Positions 7,402 through 16,711 of a stretch of DNA of 64,000 nucleotides are shown piece after piece. Within the stretch, counting starts at the first letter, position 1. Every line of letters begins with the position of its first letter. A program made the position numbers and the translations under genes. The notes beneath the pieces were generated by a model, which ran no database searches, was not told the origin of the DNA, and saw nothing but the letters and a program-made list of their open reading frames with translations. This DNA is from Acidihalobacter ferrooxydans (GTDB lineage Bacteria > Pseudomonadota > Gammaproteobacteria > DSM-5130 > Acidihalobacteraceae), in the NCBI RefSeq assembly GCF_001975725.1, contig NZ_CP019434.1, positions 868,001 through 932,000 on the forward strand, written 5' to 3'.

Positions 7402-9069
7402 ATGAAGACTCTGCTTTTATTGCTGCCCTGCATACCCATTGCATCCGCCATTCTCGTGCGGTTGCTGCCCGCACGCCAGGCGGCTCTGGCCGGTCGGATC
7501 AGCGTCGGGGCAATCGTCCTGACCGCCCTGGTGGCGCTCGTGCTGCTGATTGGCATGGTCAGCGGTCAACCGGCTGCCGCGCTCGGCGGGCCGGATCATG
7601 CGCTGTTGTTGCTCGATCCGCTGAGTACGCTGATGGCGCTGGTGATTTCCGCGATCAGCCTGGTGGTGCATGTGTACTCGCTGCGCTACATGGCGGAGGA
7701 ACCGCGCTACGCGCACTTCTTCGCGCTGCTCGATCTGATGACCGCATCGCTGCTGCTCATGGTCAGCGCAGGCAACCTGATCCTGCTGCTCGTGGTCTGG
7801 CACATGATCGGGGTTCTGCTCTATTTTCTGTTGGGCTTCGAAACGCGCAGCCGCAGCGCTCAGCGCTATGCGCTGTGGACTCTGCTCACCTATCGCTTCG
7901 GCGATATTCCCATGGTGCTCGCGGCCGTGCTGCTCTACCACGCCTACGGCACGTTTTCGCTGCCGCTGATGTTCGAGCGGCTCGCTGCCGATCCCTCGCT
8001 GTCGGTGTTCGGCCTGCCGGTGGTACTGACGGCGGGCGCGCTGATCGCGCTGTCGGCCTTTGCCCGCTCGGCGCAGTTCATGCTGCATACCTGGTTGCCG
8101 TACACCATGGAAGGCCCGACTCCTGTTTCGGCGCTGATGCACGCAGGCATCGTCAACGCCGGCGCATTCATCATCAACCGCTTCGCGCCGCTGTATATCC
8201 ATGCCGGCCCGGTACTGCACTGGGTCTTCATCGTCGGGCTGGTGACGGCGCTGATCGGCTCGATGCTGATGCTGATTCAGAACGACATCAAGAAATCGCT
8301 CGGCTATTCCACCATGGGCCAGATGGGGTTCATGATCATGGAATGCGGCGTCGGTGCGTTCTCGCTGGCGATTTTTCACCTGATCGCCCACGGTCTGTTC
8401 AAGGGCACGCTGTTTCTCAGCGCCGGCGGCGTGATCGGCGATGCGCGCCATAGCGACAAGGTGCCCAAGAGCGGCGTCTACACCTTCGTCGTCGAGCGCC
8501 AGGCCAGCGCCAGCAAGCCGTCCTGGTTCGCCATGGCCGTGCTCACCGTGGCGGTGCCTGCGGTCATGCTGCTGCTGACCCACTGGCTGATCGCCAGCGA
8601 CATTTTCCAGGAACAGGGCGCCGTCGTGCTGCTGTTCTTCGGCTGGATCACCGGCGCGCAACTGCTCTACACGATCCACCGCATGGAAACGACCGATCCG
8701 TGGCGCATGGTCACGCTGGCAGTGTTCTCGCTGCTGATCATTGTGGTCGGGTACTCGCTGATGAGCTATGCCTTCGGGGTGTTCCTCTATCCCGAGGAAT
8801 CGATGCGCCAGGCAATCTACGCCGCAGCCGGCATCAGCCGCCCGTGGTTCTACGCCCTGATCGCGCTGATGACTCTGGTTATTCTCGGTGGCTGGCTGTT
8901 TGTCTACCGCTCGGATCGCGATGACGACGCGCTGCGCACCAGCCCACTGTGGATCAGGGTCTATACCCACTTGTCGCGCGAACTGTATGTCTCCGATCTT
9001 TACTCGCTGTTCGGTCGCGGGCTGCTGCGCGGCTCCGCGCAACTCAATCGCTGGCTGAGGTGGCTGTGA
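7402..9069 (+). CDS. dabB: DabB-type NuoL-like proton-conducting membrane subunit
   Basis: A 555-residue polytopic protein of the proton-conducting transporter family (NuoL/MrpA-like). It shows LLLDPLSTLMALVISAISLV, HVYSLRYMAEEPRYAHFFAL, LPYTMEGPTPVSALMHAGIV and NDIKKSLGYSTMGQMGFMIM, including the conserved Glu and Lys of the ion channel. In DAB systems DabB is thought to couple ion flow to DabA, driving energy-dependent accumulation of bicarbonate. No other complex I genes surround it, and its partner dabA lies one gene downstream, which supports DabB rather than a respiratory subunit. ATG 7402 has AAGAGGAG upstream. The stop overlaps the next start (ATGA). Confidence 0.88.
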   Translation: MKTLLLLLPCIPIASAILVRLLPARQAALAGRISVGAIVLTALVALVLLIGMVSGQPAAALGGPDHALLLLDPLSTLMALVISAISLVVHVYSLRYMAEEPRYAHFFALLDLMTASLLLMVSAGNLILLLVVWHMIGVLLYFLLGFETRSRSAQRYALWTLLTYRFGDIPMVLAAVLLYHAYGTFSLPLMFERLAADPSLSVFGLPVVLTAGALIALSAFARSAQFMLHTWLPYTMEGPTPVSALMHAGIVNAGAFIINRFAPLYIHAGPVLHWVFIVGLVTALIGSMLMLIQNDIKKSLGYSTMGQMGFMIMECGVGAFSLAIFHLIAHGLFKGTLFLSAGGVIGDARHSDKVPKSGVYTFVVERQASASKPSWFAMAVLTVAVPAVMLLLTHWLIASDIFQEQGAVVLLFFGWITGAQLLYTIHRMETTDPWRMVTLAVFSLLIIVVGYSLMSYAFGVFLYPEESMRQAIYAAAGISRPWFYALIALMTLVILGGWLFVYRSDRDDDALRTSPLWIRVYTHLSRELYVSDLYSLFGRGLLRGSAQLNRWLRWL

Positions 9070-9818
9070 TGAGCGATGCCCTGCGTTTATTTGCCGCGAT
9101 CTGGTTTCTGCCGCTGTTTCCGTTCAGCGGGGTGTTCGTCTATCTCGCCGGTCGCAAACTGCGCTCCGCCGCTGCGCGTGGCGCCGTGTTTATCGTCTGG
9201 CCGTTGCTCGGCGTGAGCCTGGTTGGCGCCTATGTGCCGCCCTGGCTGCATGCCTGGGCGCTGTTCAGCGCGCTGCTGTACGCGGTTCGCCTGTTGGCCA
9301 TGCGCGACCTGCGCCTGTGGAGCGCCTATCTCGGCGCTTCTGCCTTCGCGCTGCTGTGGCTGCCACTGCCGGAACACGCCCCCGGCTGGTTGGCCGCGCT
9401 GGGGCTGGGCATTCCGCTGGCTCTGCTGGCCCAGCTCGCAGCGGTGCTCGAAGAGCGCTTCGGCGCGGCCTACTGCGGCCTGTATGGCGGGCTCTATCTC
9501 AAACAGCCGCGGCTGGCCGGCGCGCTCACGTTGCTCACGCTGTCCGCCGTCGCATCGCCGATCTTCCCCGGCTTTTTCGTGTTGACCGGCGTCGCCCTGC
9601 ACGCCGGCTTCGCCTACGCCATCGGTGCGTTGATCGTCTGGCTGCTGTGGACGTGGGCTGCGGTGCTGCTGCTGCAAGGCTTCATGCTGGGCAAGCCGCA
9701 GACCGCCCCGGTGCCGAGCGATCTCAGCGGCGCCGAACTCGCCGCGCTTGGCGTGCCGGCCGCCGTTTTCGTCGGCGCCGGACTGTTTTTCGTCACCACC
9801 CTGCTGTCAGGAGGCTGA
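9069..9818 (+). CDS. Accessory membrane protein between dabB and dabA
   Basis: A 249-residue hydrophobic protein with about seven membrane segments (for example LFAAIWFLPLFPFSGVFVYL, GAVFIVWPLLGVSLVGAYV, LTLLTLSAVASPIFPGFFVL). The motif SPIFPGFFVLTG resembles the loop of NuoM/NuoN-type subunits, so it may be a shortened antiporter-like subunit, but I cannot assign a family. It overlaps dabB (ATGA) and is separated from dabA by 1 bp, so all are co-translated. Its position suggests an extra membrane part of the DAB complex, beyond the two-protein DabA/DabB unit known to suffice in some bacteria. Confidence 0.7.
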   Translation: MSDALRLFAAIWFLPLFPFSGVFVYLAGRKLRSAAARGAVFIVWPLLGVSLVGAYVPPWLHAWALFSALLYAVRLLAMRDLRLWSAYLGASAFALLWLPLPEHAPGWLAALGLGIPLALLAQLAAVLEERFGAAYCGLYGGLYLKQPRLAGALTLLTLSAVASPIFPGFFVLTGVALHAGFAYAIGALIVWLLWTWAAVLLLQGFMLGKPQTAPVPSDLSGAELAALGVPAAVFVGAGLFFVTTLLSGG

Positions 9819-9819
9819 C

Positions 9820-12800
9820 ATGACTCTGCCGCTTTCCCAGGCGCTCAAGGTCCGCGCGATGGTTTACGTCGCCGGCGAGGCCATCCCCAATTTCTGGCCG
9901 ATGCGCAGCTTCATCCACCACAATCCGCTGCACGGGCTCGAACACCTGCCGTTCGCGGAGGGTGTCGCGCGCGGTAACGAGCTGTTCCACGCGCGCGGTT
10001 TTCTCAGCCGTGCGCAATACCAGCGCTATCTCGCCACCGGCGCCATCGCCATGGATGCGCTGACCCGCCAGGTGGCGCAGTTCTGCGCCGGACGCACAGC
10101 GCCCGAGGGCGTGGATCTGCCGGCGCTGCTGACCCACTTGCTGACCCGCATCGAGACGCCCGCCGTGCTCGACAATCGCCTGGTCAGCGCTGCGGATATC
10201 GCGCACCGTCTGCTTGGCAACAAGCTCGAAGCTCAGCCGGCGGATACCGCCACCTTGCGCTGCCTGCTGCATGAGGCCATCGACGACACCCGTCCGGTGC
10301 ACGAGGCGGTCGACGCGCTCTACGCCACCGATATCGGCGATACGCTCAACGATCTGCTGGTCAAGAGCTGCCTCGATTTCTTCGATGAGGAGCAGTCCGC
10401 CTGGGGCATGCCGGGGCGTGAGCTCGGCCTGTACCGGTCCTGGCGCCAGCTGGCCCTGCACAACTTGCGCTTCAAGCTGCGCGGGCTGCACATCGAACGC
10501 ATTATCGCGCGCGCCGAAGCGCCGGAAACCATGATCGTGCGCATCATGGAAGAACTGCAGGTTCCCGAGCATGCCTGGGTCGGCTACTTCACCCGCGAAC
10601 TCACCCGCCTGCACGGCTGGGCCGGTTTCATCCGCTGGCGCTCGCGCACCAAGCACTATCATTGGCAGCAACAACATCCGGCCGATCTGGTCGATCTGCT
10701 CGCGCTGCGCCTTTCGCTCAGCCTGGCGCTGCTGCAGGACTACGCCAAGCACCTGCCGGGCCGGGACCTCAGGCTCGACGCAGAGCACCTGCGGACCTTT
10801 ATCGACGGCCAGACCGAGCGCGCCTTCCTGCAGCACGAACTGCACGGCGGGCACATCCTGCCGGAGTTTGCGCTGGAGGTGGACGAAACCCTGGCCGGCG
10901 GCAGCGCGGCGCAGATCGCCGCCCTGTGCGGGCGCTACACCGCGGCACTGCATGACCATGAACTCAGCCGGCAGATTCAGCGCCTGTACGCGCTGGCGCG
11001 CGGCGTCGGGCTGGATCTGCGTGCCCTGCCTGCCGCGCAGTTGACCGCGCTGATCGAACTGATCGGCGAATTCGAACGCGACGAAGGCATGCTCTGGCTG
11101 CGGGCCATGGAAGCCAGCGCGATGCACAAGCTGCTGCCGATGCTCGACATACAGCCGCCTGCGCCGGTCGGCAAGCGGCCTTTCGCCCAGGCGCTGTTCT
11201 GCATTGACACACGCTCCGAACCGATTCGCCGCCAGCTCGAATCCATCGGCGACTACCAGACCTACGGCATCGCCGGATTCTTCGGCGTGCCGATGAGCTT
11301 CGTCGAACTCGGCAAGGGCAGCGAAGCGCATCTGTGCCCCGCGGTGGTCACGCCGAAGAACCTGACGCTCGAAATGAGCATCGACCAGATCGCCATGGAC
11401 CATGCGCTCGGCGCGCTCGAACACGCGCTGCATGAACTCAAGGCATCGGTTGTCGCGCCCTTCGCCACGGTCGAAGCCATTGGCCTGATTTTCGGCTTCG
11501 ACATGTTCGGCAAGACGCTCGCGCCAACGCAGTACAACCGCTGGCGCCGACACCTCGAACACACCAAGCCCGCCACCCGGTTGCTGCTCGACAAGCTCAC
11601 CCGCGAGCAGGCCGATTCCATCGTGCGCGCCGTGCAGCGCGCGCTGATCGTCGTCGCCCTCAAGCAGGAATTTCATCTCACCGATGAAGTGCTGCTCGAC
11701 AACGCGATCCGCGAACTGCGCGAAGCCGCGCTGCAAAACCAGCCGCTGCGCCCCGAGCTGGCCAGCCAGCTCGGCGTGACCGCCGAGCGGCTCACGGCGC
11801 TCTTGCAGCGTCTGCGCACGCATTACCGCATCAATCAGGACGAAGTGACCCGCCAGATGGAACAGCTCTCGCGCCTGGGTTTTTCCTTGCGCGAGCAGAC
11901 CGTTTTCGTCGCCACCGCGCTCAGTTCGATCGGCCTGACCGACAACTTCTCGCGGTTCGTCCTGCTGATCGGCCATGGCAGCACCTCGCAGAACAACCCC
12001 TACGAATCCGCGCTGGACTGCGGCGCCTGTGGCGGCAACAACGGCCTGACCAATTCCCGCGCGCTGGCGTACATGGCCAACAAGGCCGAGGTTCGCGCGC
12101 AGTTGCGCGAGCAGGGCATCGACATCCCCAACGACACCTGGTTCGTGCCCGCCATGCACAACACCACCACGGACGAAATCGTCCTGCACGAGGTGGAACT
12201 GCTGCCCGCCCAGCACCTGCTCTATGTCGACCGCCTGCGCAAGGGCCTGCGCGCTGCCTCGCGGCTGTGCGCGCAGGAGCGCGCGCCCACCCTGAGCGCA
12301 CTGTCGGTCCGTCCCTCGGCCGACGCCGCCGAGCGGCTGGCGCAGCGCAACGCGCTCGACTGGTCGCAAGTGCGCCCGGAATGGGGTCTGGCACGCAACG
12401 CCTATTTCATCATCGGCAGGCGCGAACTCTCGCAGCACGCCATGCTGGAAGGGCGCTCGTTCCTGCATTCCTACGATTGGCGGATCGATCCGAAACGGCG
12501 CCTGCTGGAAAACATCCTCACCGGTCCGCTGGTCGTGGCCGAATGGATCAACATGGAGCACTATTTTTCCGCCGTCGACAACGAACACTATGGCAGCGGC
12601 AGCAAGGCCTATCACAACGTCGCCGGCCGTTTTGGCGTGATGAGCGGCAACATCGGCGATCTGCGCACCGGCCTGCCGGCACAGACCGTGCTCAAGGACG
12701 GTCGCCCGTACCACGAGCCGCTGCGCCTCATCAACCTCATCGAAGCGCCTTTCGAGCATGCGCTGGCCGCGCTCAACGCCGTCGCCTCGGTCAAGGGGCT

Positions 12801-12933
12801 GGTCTACAACGGCTGGGTGCGCCTGATGATCCTCGACCCCGAAACCGGCATCGTCCACATCTTTGACGACGCGCGGCAGGAATGGACGCAGCAGACCGCC
12901 GCCGCCCCCCAACAGGAGAGTATCGCGTCATGA
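9820..12933 (+). CDS. dabA: DabA-type inorganic carbon transporter subunit (DUF2309)
   Basis: A 1037-residue DUF2309 protein. DabA has a beta-carbonic-anhydrase-like zinc site and is proposed to hydrate CO2 vectorially when complexed with DabB. The ligand motifs are visible: Cys461-Ile-Asp463 in LFCIDTRSEPIRRQ, His719 in LLIGHGSTSQNNPYES, and Cys734 in ALDCGACGGNNG. The N-terminus (FWPMRSFIHHNPLHGLEHLP) is also typical. At over 1000 residues it belongs to the longer DabA form. ATG 9820 was chosen because GGAGG lies at 9810-9814; the frame is open further upstream. The stop overlaps the PII-like gene (ATGA). Confidence 0.92.
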   Translation: MTLPLSQALKVRAMVYVAGEAIPNFWPMRSFIHHNPLHGLEHLPFAEGVARGNELFHARGFLSRAQYQRYLATGAIAMDALTRQVAQFCAGRTAPEGVDLPALLTHLLTRIETPAVLDNRLVSAADIAHRLLGNKLEAQPADTATLRCLLHEAIDDTRPVHEAVDALYATDIGDTLNDLLVKSCLDFFDEEQSAWGMPGRELGLYRSWRQLALHNLRFKLRGLHIERIIARAEAPETMIVRIMEELQVPEHAWVGYFTRELTRLHGWAGFIRWRSRTKHYHWQQQHPADLVDLLALRLSLSLALLQDYAKHLPGRDLRLDAEHLRTFIDGQTERAFLQHELHGGHILPEFALEVDETLAGGSAAQIAALCGRYTAALHDHELSRQIQRLYALARGVGLDLRALPAAQLTALIELIGEFERDEGMLWLRAMEASAMHKLLPMLDIQPPAPVGKRPFAQALFCIDTRSEPIRRQLESIGDYQTYGIAGFFGVPMSFVELGKGSEAHLCPAVVTPKNLTLEMSIDQIAMDHALGALEHALHELKASVVAPFATVEAIGLIFGFDMFGKTLAPTQYNRWRRHLEHTKPATRLLLDKLTREQADSIVRAVQRALIVVALKQEFHLTDEVLLDNAIRELREAALQNQPLRPELASQLGVTAERLTALLQRLRTHYRINQDEVTRQMEQLSRLGFSLREQTVFVATALSSIGLTDNFSRFVLLIGHGSTSQNNPYESALDCGACGGNNGLTNSRALAYMANKAEVRAQLREQGIDIPNDTWFVPAMHNTTTDEIVLHEVELLPAQHLLYVDRLRKGLRAASRLCAQERAPTLSALSVRPSADAAERLAQRNALDWSQVRPEWGLARNAYFIIGRRELSQHAMLEGRSFLHSYDWRIDPKRRLLENILTGPLVVAEWINMEHYFSAVDNEHYGSGSKAYHNVAGRFGVMSGNIGDLRTGLPAQTVLKDGRPYHEPLRLINLIEAPFEHALAALNAVASVKGLVYNGWVRLMILDPETGIVHIFDDARQEWTQQTAAAPQQESIAS

Positions 12934-13250
12934 AAAACCTGAATCTCAGCCCGCTCAAAAAGCTGGAAATCATCCTCGAAGGCGAACATCAGGAATTTGC
13001 CACCGATCTGCTCGACCGCGCCGGCGTCAAGGGCTACACCATCGTCAACCAGCTCTCCGGCAAGGGCAGTCACGGCTTCTGGGAAGGCCACGTGATGTTC
13101 AACGAGGACGACGTGCTGATCATGATCATCAGCGCCGTGCCCGAAGCACTGGTCGAACCGATCATCGAAGGGTTCACGCCGTTTTTCGACGAACACACCG
13201 GCGTGATCTTTATCTCCGATATTCAGGTGGCGCGCGCGGTCAAGTTTTGA
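12930..13250 (+). CDS. PII-like signalling protein of the dab operon
   Basis: A 106-residue protein with a PII-type ferredoxin-like fold pattern: LKKLEIILEGEHQEFATDLL, then GVKGYTIVNQLSGKG, SHGFWEGHVMF and a C-terminal VARAVKF. PII-like proteins are trimers that bind nucleotides. Those encoded next to carbon-uptake genes (CPII, SbtB) sense bicarbonate or adenine nucleotides and gate transport. The start ATG 12930 overlaps the dabA stop. It is shorter than GlnB/GlnK (112 residues), and the uridylylation motif of GlnB is not evident, so nitrogen signalling is unlikely. Confidence 0.82.
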   Translation: MKNLNLSPLKKLEIILEGEHQEFATDLLDRAGVKGYTIVNQLSGKGSHGFWEGHVMFNEDDVLIMIISAVPEALVEPIIEGFTPFFDEHTGVIFISDIQVARAVKF

Positions 13251-13294
13251 GCCGCTGGGCGGGGATTGTGTGTCCGCGCACACGCAAGGTGCCC

Positions 13295-13403
13295 GTAGGG
13301 GCGTGCGAGCAGGCGCGGGATTCGGTTTTTGCCACCGGTATGGGCGTGCCCCCCCCCCCGCGAGTTCGCCCGCGTCCGGGCGGGCACAGGGGCCTGCCCC
13401 TAC
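13295..13403. repeat. GC-rich palindromic intergenic repeat with an 11-C tract
   Basis: The ends are inverted: GTAGGGGC (13295-13302) and GCCCCTAC (13396-13403). Internal GGGCGGGCACAGGGGCCTG folds back as well. An uninterrupted run of 11 C lies at 13349-13359. It sits between two convergent operons and may serve as a bidirectional terminator. GTAGGGGC-bounded palindromes of this look occur in many GC-rich bacterial genomes. Confidence 0.55.
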
Positions 13404-13416
13404 ATCTGTCACCTTC

Positions 13417-14619
13417 TCAGGCATGCGTCAGCACGGCCTGCACGACGTCGATCCGCGCGGTGACGAAACCGGCGTGGCAATACGCCAGGTAGTACTGCCA
13501 CAGGCGCAGGAAGCGTTGGTCGTAGCCCAGCGCGTTCAGGCTGTCCTGTTGCAGGGCGACTTTGCGTGACCACTCGACGAGGGTGCGGGCGTAGTCACCG
13601 CCGAAGGCGTCCGCGAATCGTGTGTTGAGACCCGCGGCGGTCGTCGCCGCGGCGAACACTTGCTTCGACGGCAGCATGCCGCCCGGAAAGACGTAGCGCT
13701 GGATGAAGTCGGTGCCGGACCGGTAGTGCTCGAAGTAGTCGTGATCGATGGTGATGACCTGTAGCGAGGCGCGGCCGCCGGGGCGCAGCACGCGCGCAAC
13801 GGTGTCGAAATAACCCGGCCAGTATGCCTCGCCGACGGCTTCGAACATTTCGATTGACACGACATGATCGTATTGCCCATCGAGGTCGCGGTAGTCGAGC
13901 AGCTTGAGTTCGATGAGGTGATCGAGCCCGGCTTCGCGCACGCGGCGGGTGGCGTGTTCGAGCTGCGCGGGGGAGAGCGTGATGCCGGTCACGCGCAGGC
14001 CGCGCTGCGCCGCTTCGAGGGCGAGGCCGCCCCAGCCGCAGCCGATTTCGAGGATGTGTTCGCCGGGCCGGGCGTCGAGCGCGTCGAGATGCTGGCGGTA
14101 TTTGCGCCGCTGGGCGTGGGCGAGGTCTTCGCCGGGGTGTGCGTAGCGGGCGCTGGAGTAGCTCCAGGTTTCGTCCAGCCAGAGGCCGTAGAAGTCGTTG
14201 CCGAGATCGTAATGGGCCTGGATGTTGCGCCGGCTGCCGCGGCGGCTGTTACGCCGCGCCTGGTGGCGCAGGCGTTGCAGCGGACCGAGCAGCCCGCCGG
14301 AGGCGGAGCTGAGCGCGGATTCGTTGCGCGCGAGGAGTTCGAGCAGCGCGAACAGGTTGTCGGTGTGCCAGTCTCCGGCGAAATAGCCTTCGGCGAATCC
14401 GATGTCGTTTTTGGCGGCGAAGCGGGCGATCAGCGCGACCGGATTTTGGATGTGCAGATTGGCGCGCGGGCCGGGTTCGGCGCCGCGGATCGATTCGCGC
14501 GCACCGTTGGCGAAAGTGAGCTCCAGGCTGCCGCAACGCAGCCGGCGCAGCTTGTGCGCCAGCAGACTGGCGGCTGGCTGGAGCAGGGGGCGGGGGCGGG
14601 TGAGCACCTGTTCGTTCAT
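13417..14619 (-). CDS. Cyclopropane-fatty-acid synthase-type SAM methyltransferase
   Basis: A 400-residue Cfa-family protein. The SAM site is EHILEIGCGWGGLALEAAQR; the substrate side includes NIQAHYDLGNDFYGLWLDE, VVSIEMFEAVGEAYWPGYF, QVITIDHDYFEHYRSGTDFI and the C-terminal YYLAYCHAGFVTARIDV. Classical Cfa adds a methylene bridge to unsaturated acyl chains of membrane phospholipids. Relatives encoded beside a FAD oxidoreductase and DUF1365 can instead methylate acyl chains on the way to other modified (for example furan) fatty acids. The ATG at 14619 overlaps the DUF1365 stop (ATGA). It is the last gene of a three-gene operon. Confidence 0.9.
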   Translation of the reverse strand: MNEQVLTRPRPLLQPAASLLAHKLRRLRCGSLELTFANGARESIRGAEPGPRANLHIQNPVALIARFAAKNDIGFAEGYFAGDWHTDNLFALLELLARNESALSSASGGLLGPLQRLRHQARRNSRRGSRRNIQAHYDLGNDFYGLWLDETWSYSSARYAHPGEDLAHAQRRKYRQHLDALDARPGEHILEIGCGWGGLALEAAQRGLRVTGITLSPAQLEHATRRVREAGLDHLIELKLLDYRDLDGQYDHVVSIEMFEAVGEAYWPGYFDTVARVLRPGGRASLQVITIDHDYFEHYRSGTDFIQRYVFPGGMLPSKQVFAAATTAAGLNTRFADAFGGDYARTLVEWSRKVALQQDSLNALGYDQRFLRLWQYYLAYCHAGFVTARIDVVQAVLTHA

Positions 14620-15383
14620 CGGCTGATGTCCTCGACGGATGGCGGTGGTTTGTGAAACAGCGGGGCGCGGCGCAGCCACAGCTTGAGCGCCTGCCAGTGA
14701 ATCAGGGTGATGACCTTGAAGCTGGCGAGCGGGAAGCGCGCCAGCGCGGCGAGCAGAGCGCGGTCGGTGAGCGCTGTGCCTTGCCCGGTCTGGGTGGCGA
14801 CCAGCAGGAGCGCGTCGTCCTGGTATTCGCGGATGGCGACGCCGAGCGTGTCGCCGGGCTCGGCCAGATGAAAGTGGTATTGCGCGCGCATGCCGATGAA
14901 GGGCGAGACGTGGAATAGCTTCTCGGCCTGCTTGCGCAGCGGCCACGCGAGGGGCTGGCCGGCGTCATGAAGCAGGTAGTGATGGCATTCGCCGAAGGTG
15001 TTGCTGACTTCGGCGATCACCGCGCGCAGGCTGCCGTCGCGGTGTCGGCAGTACCACAGGCTGAGCGGGTTGAAGCCGTAGCCCCACAGGCGCGGCAAGG
15101 CGAGCAGCAACACCTGGCCGCCGTCCAGATCGATTCCCGCCTCGCCGAGCAGTGAATCGATCCAGGGGCGCAGCGCGCTGCCGTCGCGCGGGCCGTGGTC
15201 GCGGTCGTGGAAGGCGAGCGGGGCGCGCCGGTTATGCCGCAGCAGGCGCGAGCGGGCGCAGGCTTCGTCGATGCGGTCGATGTCCAGCAGCAGGGTGAAC
15301 AGGCGGTATTCGAAGCGGTAGCCGAAGCGGTCGTGACGCTGGTGCATCACGGTGCTGCGGTACAAGCGGCCGGGCGTGTCCAT
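14616..15383 (-). CDS. DUF1365 domain-containing protein
   Basis: A 255-residue DUF1365 protein. Recognisable parts are LYRSTVMHQRHDRFGYRFEY, LLALPRLWGYGFNPLSLWYC, VIAEVSNTFGECHHYLL and KLFHVSPFIGMRAQYHFHL. The family has no established reaction but is almost always placed between a FAD-dependent amine-oxidase-like protein and a Cfa-type methyltransferase, as here, which implies a step or a carrier role in fatty-acid modification. Start ATG 15383 overlaps the stop of the upstream gene (TGATG), and its own stop overlaps the cfa start, so the three products are probably made in fixed ratio. Confidence 0.88.
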   Translation of the reverse strand: MDTPGRLYRSTVMHQRHDRFGYRFEYRLFTLLLDIDRIDEACARSRLLRHNRRAPLAFHDRDHGPRDGSALRPWIDSLLGEAGIDLDGGQVLLLALPRLWGYGFNPLSLWYCRHRDGSLRAVIAEVSNTFGECHHYLLHDAGQPLAWPLRKQAEKLFHVSPFIGMRAQYHFHLAEPGDTLGVAIREYQDDALLLVATQTGQGTALTDRALLAALARFPLASFKVITLIHWQALKLWLRRAPLFHKPPPSVEDISR

Positions 15384-16711
15384 CAGCCGGCATCCAGAAC
15401 CAGTTTGCCGGGCGCGGTGCCGGCGCGCGGCGCTTCGAGGTCGAGCCATTCGGGCAGGGCGCCGAGCCGGCGCGCGATGCTAACCGCGCTGGCCAGACCG
15501 TCTTCGTGAAAGCCGTAGCCGGTCCAGGCGCCGGCCAGCCACAGTCCACGCATGCCCTGGAGGTCGGGCAGGCGGCGCTGGGCGTTCATGGCGGCGGTGT
15601 CGAACACCGGGTGGGTGTAGTTCATGTGCCGCGCCACCCGATCCTCGCGCGGCGCGTGCGGCGGATTCAGGCTGACGAACCAGGGCTGTGCGCCGGGCAG
15701 GCCCTGGAGGCGGTTGAGCCAGTAGGTCACGGCCACGTCGCGCGTGCCGTCGCTCTGGTCGTGCGCGAGATAGTTCCACGAGGACCACACCGCGCGCCGC
15801 TGCGGCATCAGCGAGGGATCGCTGTGCAGCCAGGTGTCGTTCGGCTGGTAGCGGAAAGCGCCGAGCAGGTCCATCAGCGGCGCTGGCGCGTCCTGGAGCA
15901 GGGCGCGCGTTTCGTCGGCATGGCTGGCGAGCACGACTTGATCGAAGTCCTCGCCGCCGGAGTCCGTGCGCACTTGCCAGCCGTTGCCGTGCGCGGCGAT
16001 GCGGTGCACGGGTTCGCCCAGGCGCAGTTGCAGCGGCGCCGCGGCGATCAGGCGATTGACGTACTGCCGGCTGCCGCCGATCACGGTGCGCCAGCGCGGG
16101 CGGTCGAACAGGTCGATCAGGCCGTGGTTACGGAAGAAGCGGCACAGGCTCAGCGCCGGAAAGTCGCGCATGGTCGCCGTGGGGCAAGACCAGATCGCGG
16201 CGGCCATCGGCAGCAGGTAATCGTTGGCCAGCGCGTCGCTCAGGCCTTCGCGGGCGAGGAAATCCCCCAGGCGCAACGCCGGATCGGCATCGGTATCGTG
16301 CAGCAGGCGGTAAGCCGCGCGGTTGAAGCGCACGATGTCACGCAGCAGACGCCAGTGGCGGCGCGAGAACAGGTTGCGACGCTGCGCGAACACGGTGTTG
16401 AGGTTGTCGCCGGCCCACTCGTAGCTGCCCTGGCCGATGGATACCGAGAATGACATGTCGCTGGGGCGCGTGGCGATGTCGAAGTGCGCGAACAACCGCG
16501 TGAGCAGAGGATAGTTGCGCTCGTTGTACACCATGAAACCCGTGTCCATGGCGACACAGGATTCGCCCGAGCCGGCATCGATGGTGTTGGCATGTCCGCC
16601 GAGGCGCGTATCGCGTTCATACAGCGTCACGGCGTAGCGCTGCGAGAGCATCCAGGCCGTGGCGAGCCCGGCGACGCCGGAGCCGACGACTGCGATACGT
16701 GATGTGCCCAT
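15383..16711 (-). CDS. FAD-dependent oxidoreductase (COG2907, amine-oxidase fold)
   Basis: A 442-residue flavoprotein. The dinucleotide-binding motif is near the N-terminus (IAVVGSGVAGLATAWML), followed by YERDTRLGGHANTIDAG and the C-terminal FAD motif GLWLAGAWTGYGFHEDGLAS. The family is annotated as predicted NAD/FAD-binding protein and is the usual first gene of the FAD-DUF1365-Cfa cluster, where a desaturation or hydride-transfer step on acyl chains is proposed. ATG 16711 has GGAAG directly upstream; an upstream extension is possible but poorly supported. A 9-bp-arm dyad lies 129 bp upstream (16840-16866), the probable control point of the operon. Confidence 0.87.
   Translation of the reverse strand: MGTSRIAVVGSGVAGLATAWMLSQRYAVTLYERDTRLGGHANTIDAGSGESCVAMDTGFMVYNERNYPLLTRLFAHFDIATRPSDMSFSVSIGQGSYEWAGDNLNTVFAQRRNLFSRRHWRLLRDIVRFNRAAYRLLHDTDADPALRLGDFLAREGLSDALANDYLLPMAAAIWSCPTATMRDFPALSLCRFFRNHGLIDLFDRPRWRTVIGGSRQYVNRLIAAAPLQLRLGEPVHRIAAHGNGWQVRTDSGGEDFDQVVLASHADETRALLQDAPAPLMDLLGAFRYQPNDTWLHSDPSLMPQRRAVWSSWNYLAHDQSDGTRDVAVTYWLNRLQGLPGAQPWFVSLNPPHAPREDRVARHMNYTHPVFDTAAMNAQRRLPDLQGMRGLWLAGAWTGYGFHEDGLASAVSIARRLGALPEWLDLEAPRAGTAPGKLVLDAG

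Noticed and set aside
7417-9042. A 541-codon open frame antisense to dabB
   Set aside because: Rich in Gln, His and Arg with no domain; the sense strand has clear NuoL-type motifs.
9793-12912. A 1039-codon open frame antisense to dabA
   Set aside because: High GC at third positions keeps the antisense frame open. Its translation shows no family motif, while dabA carries all DUF2309 ligands.
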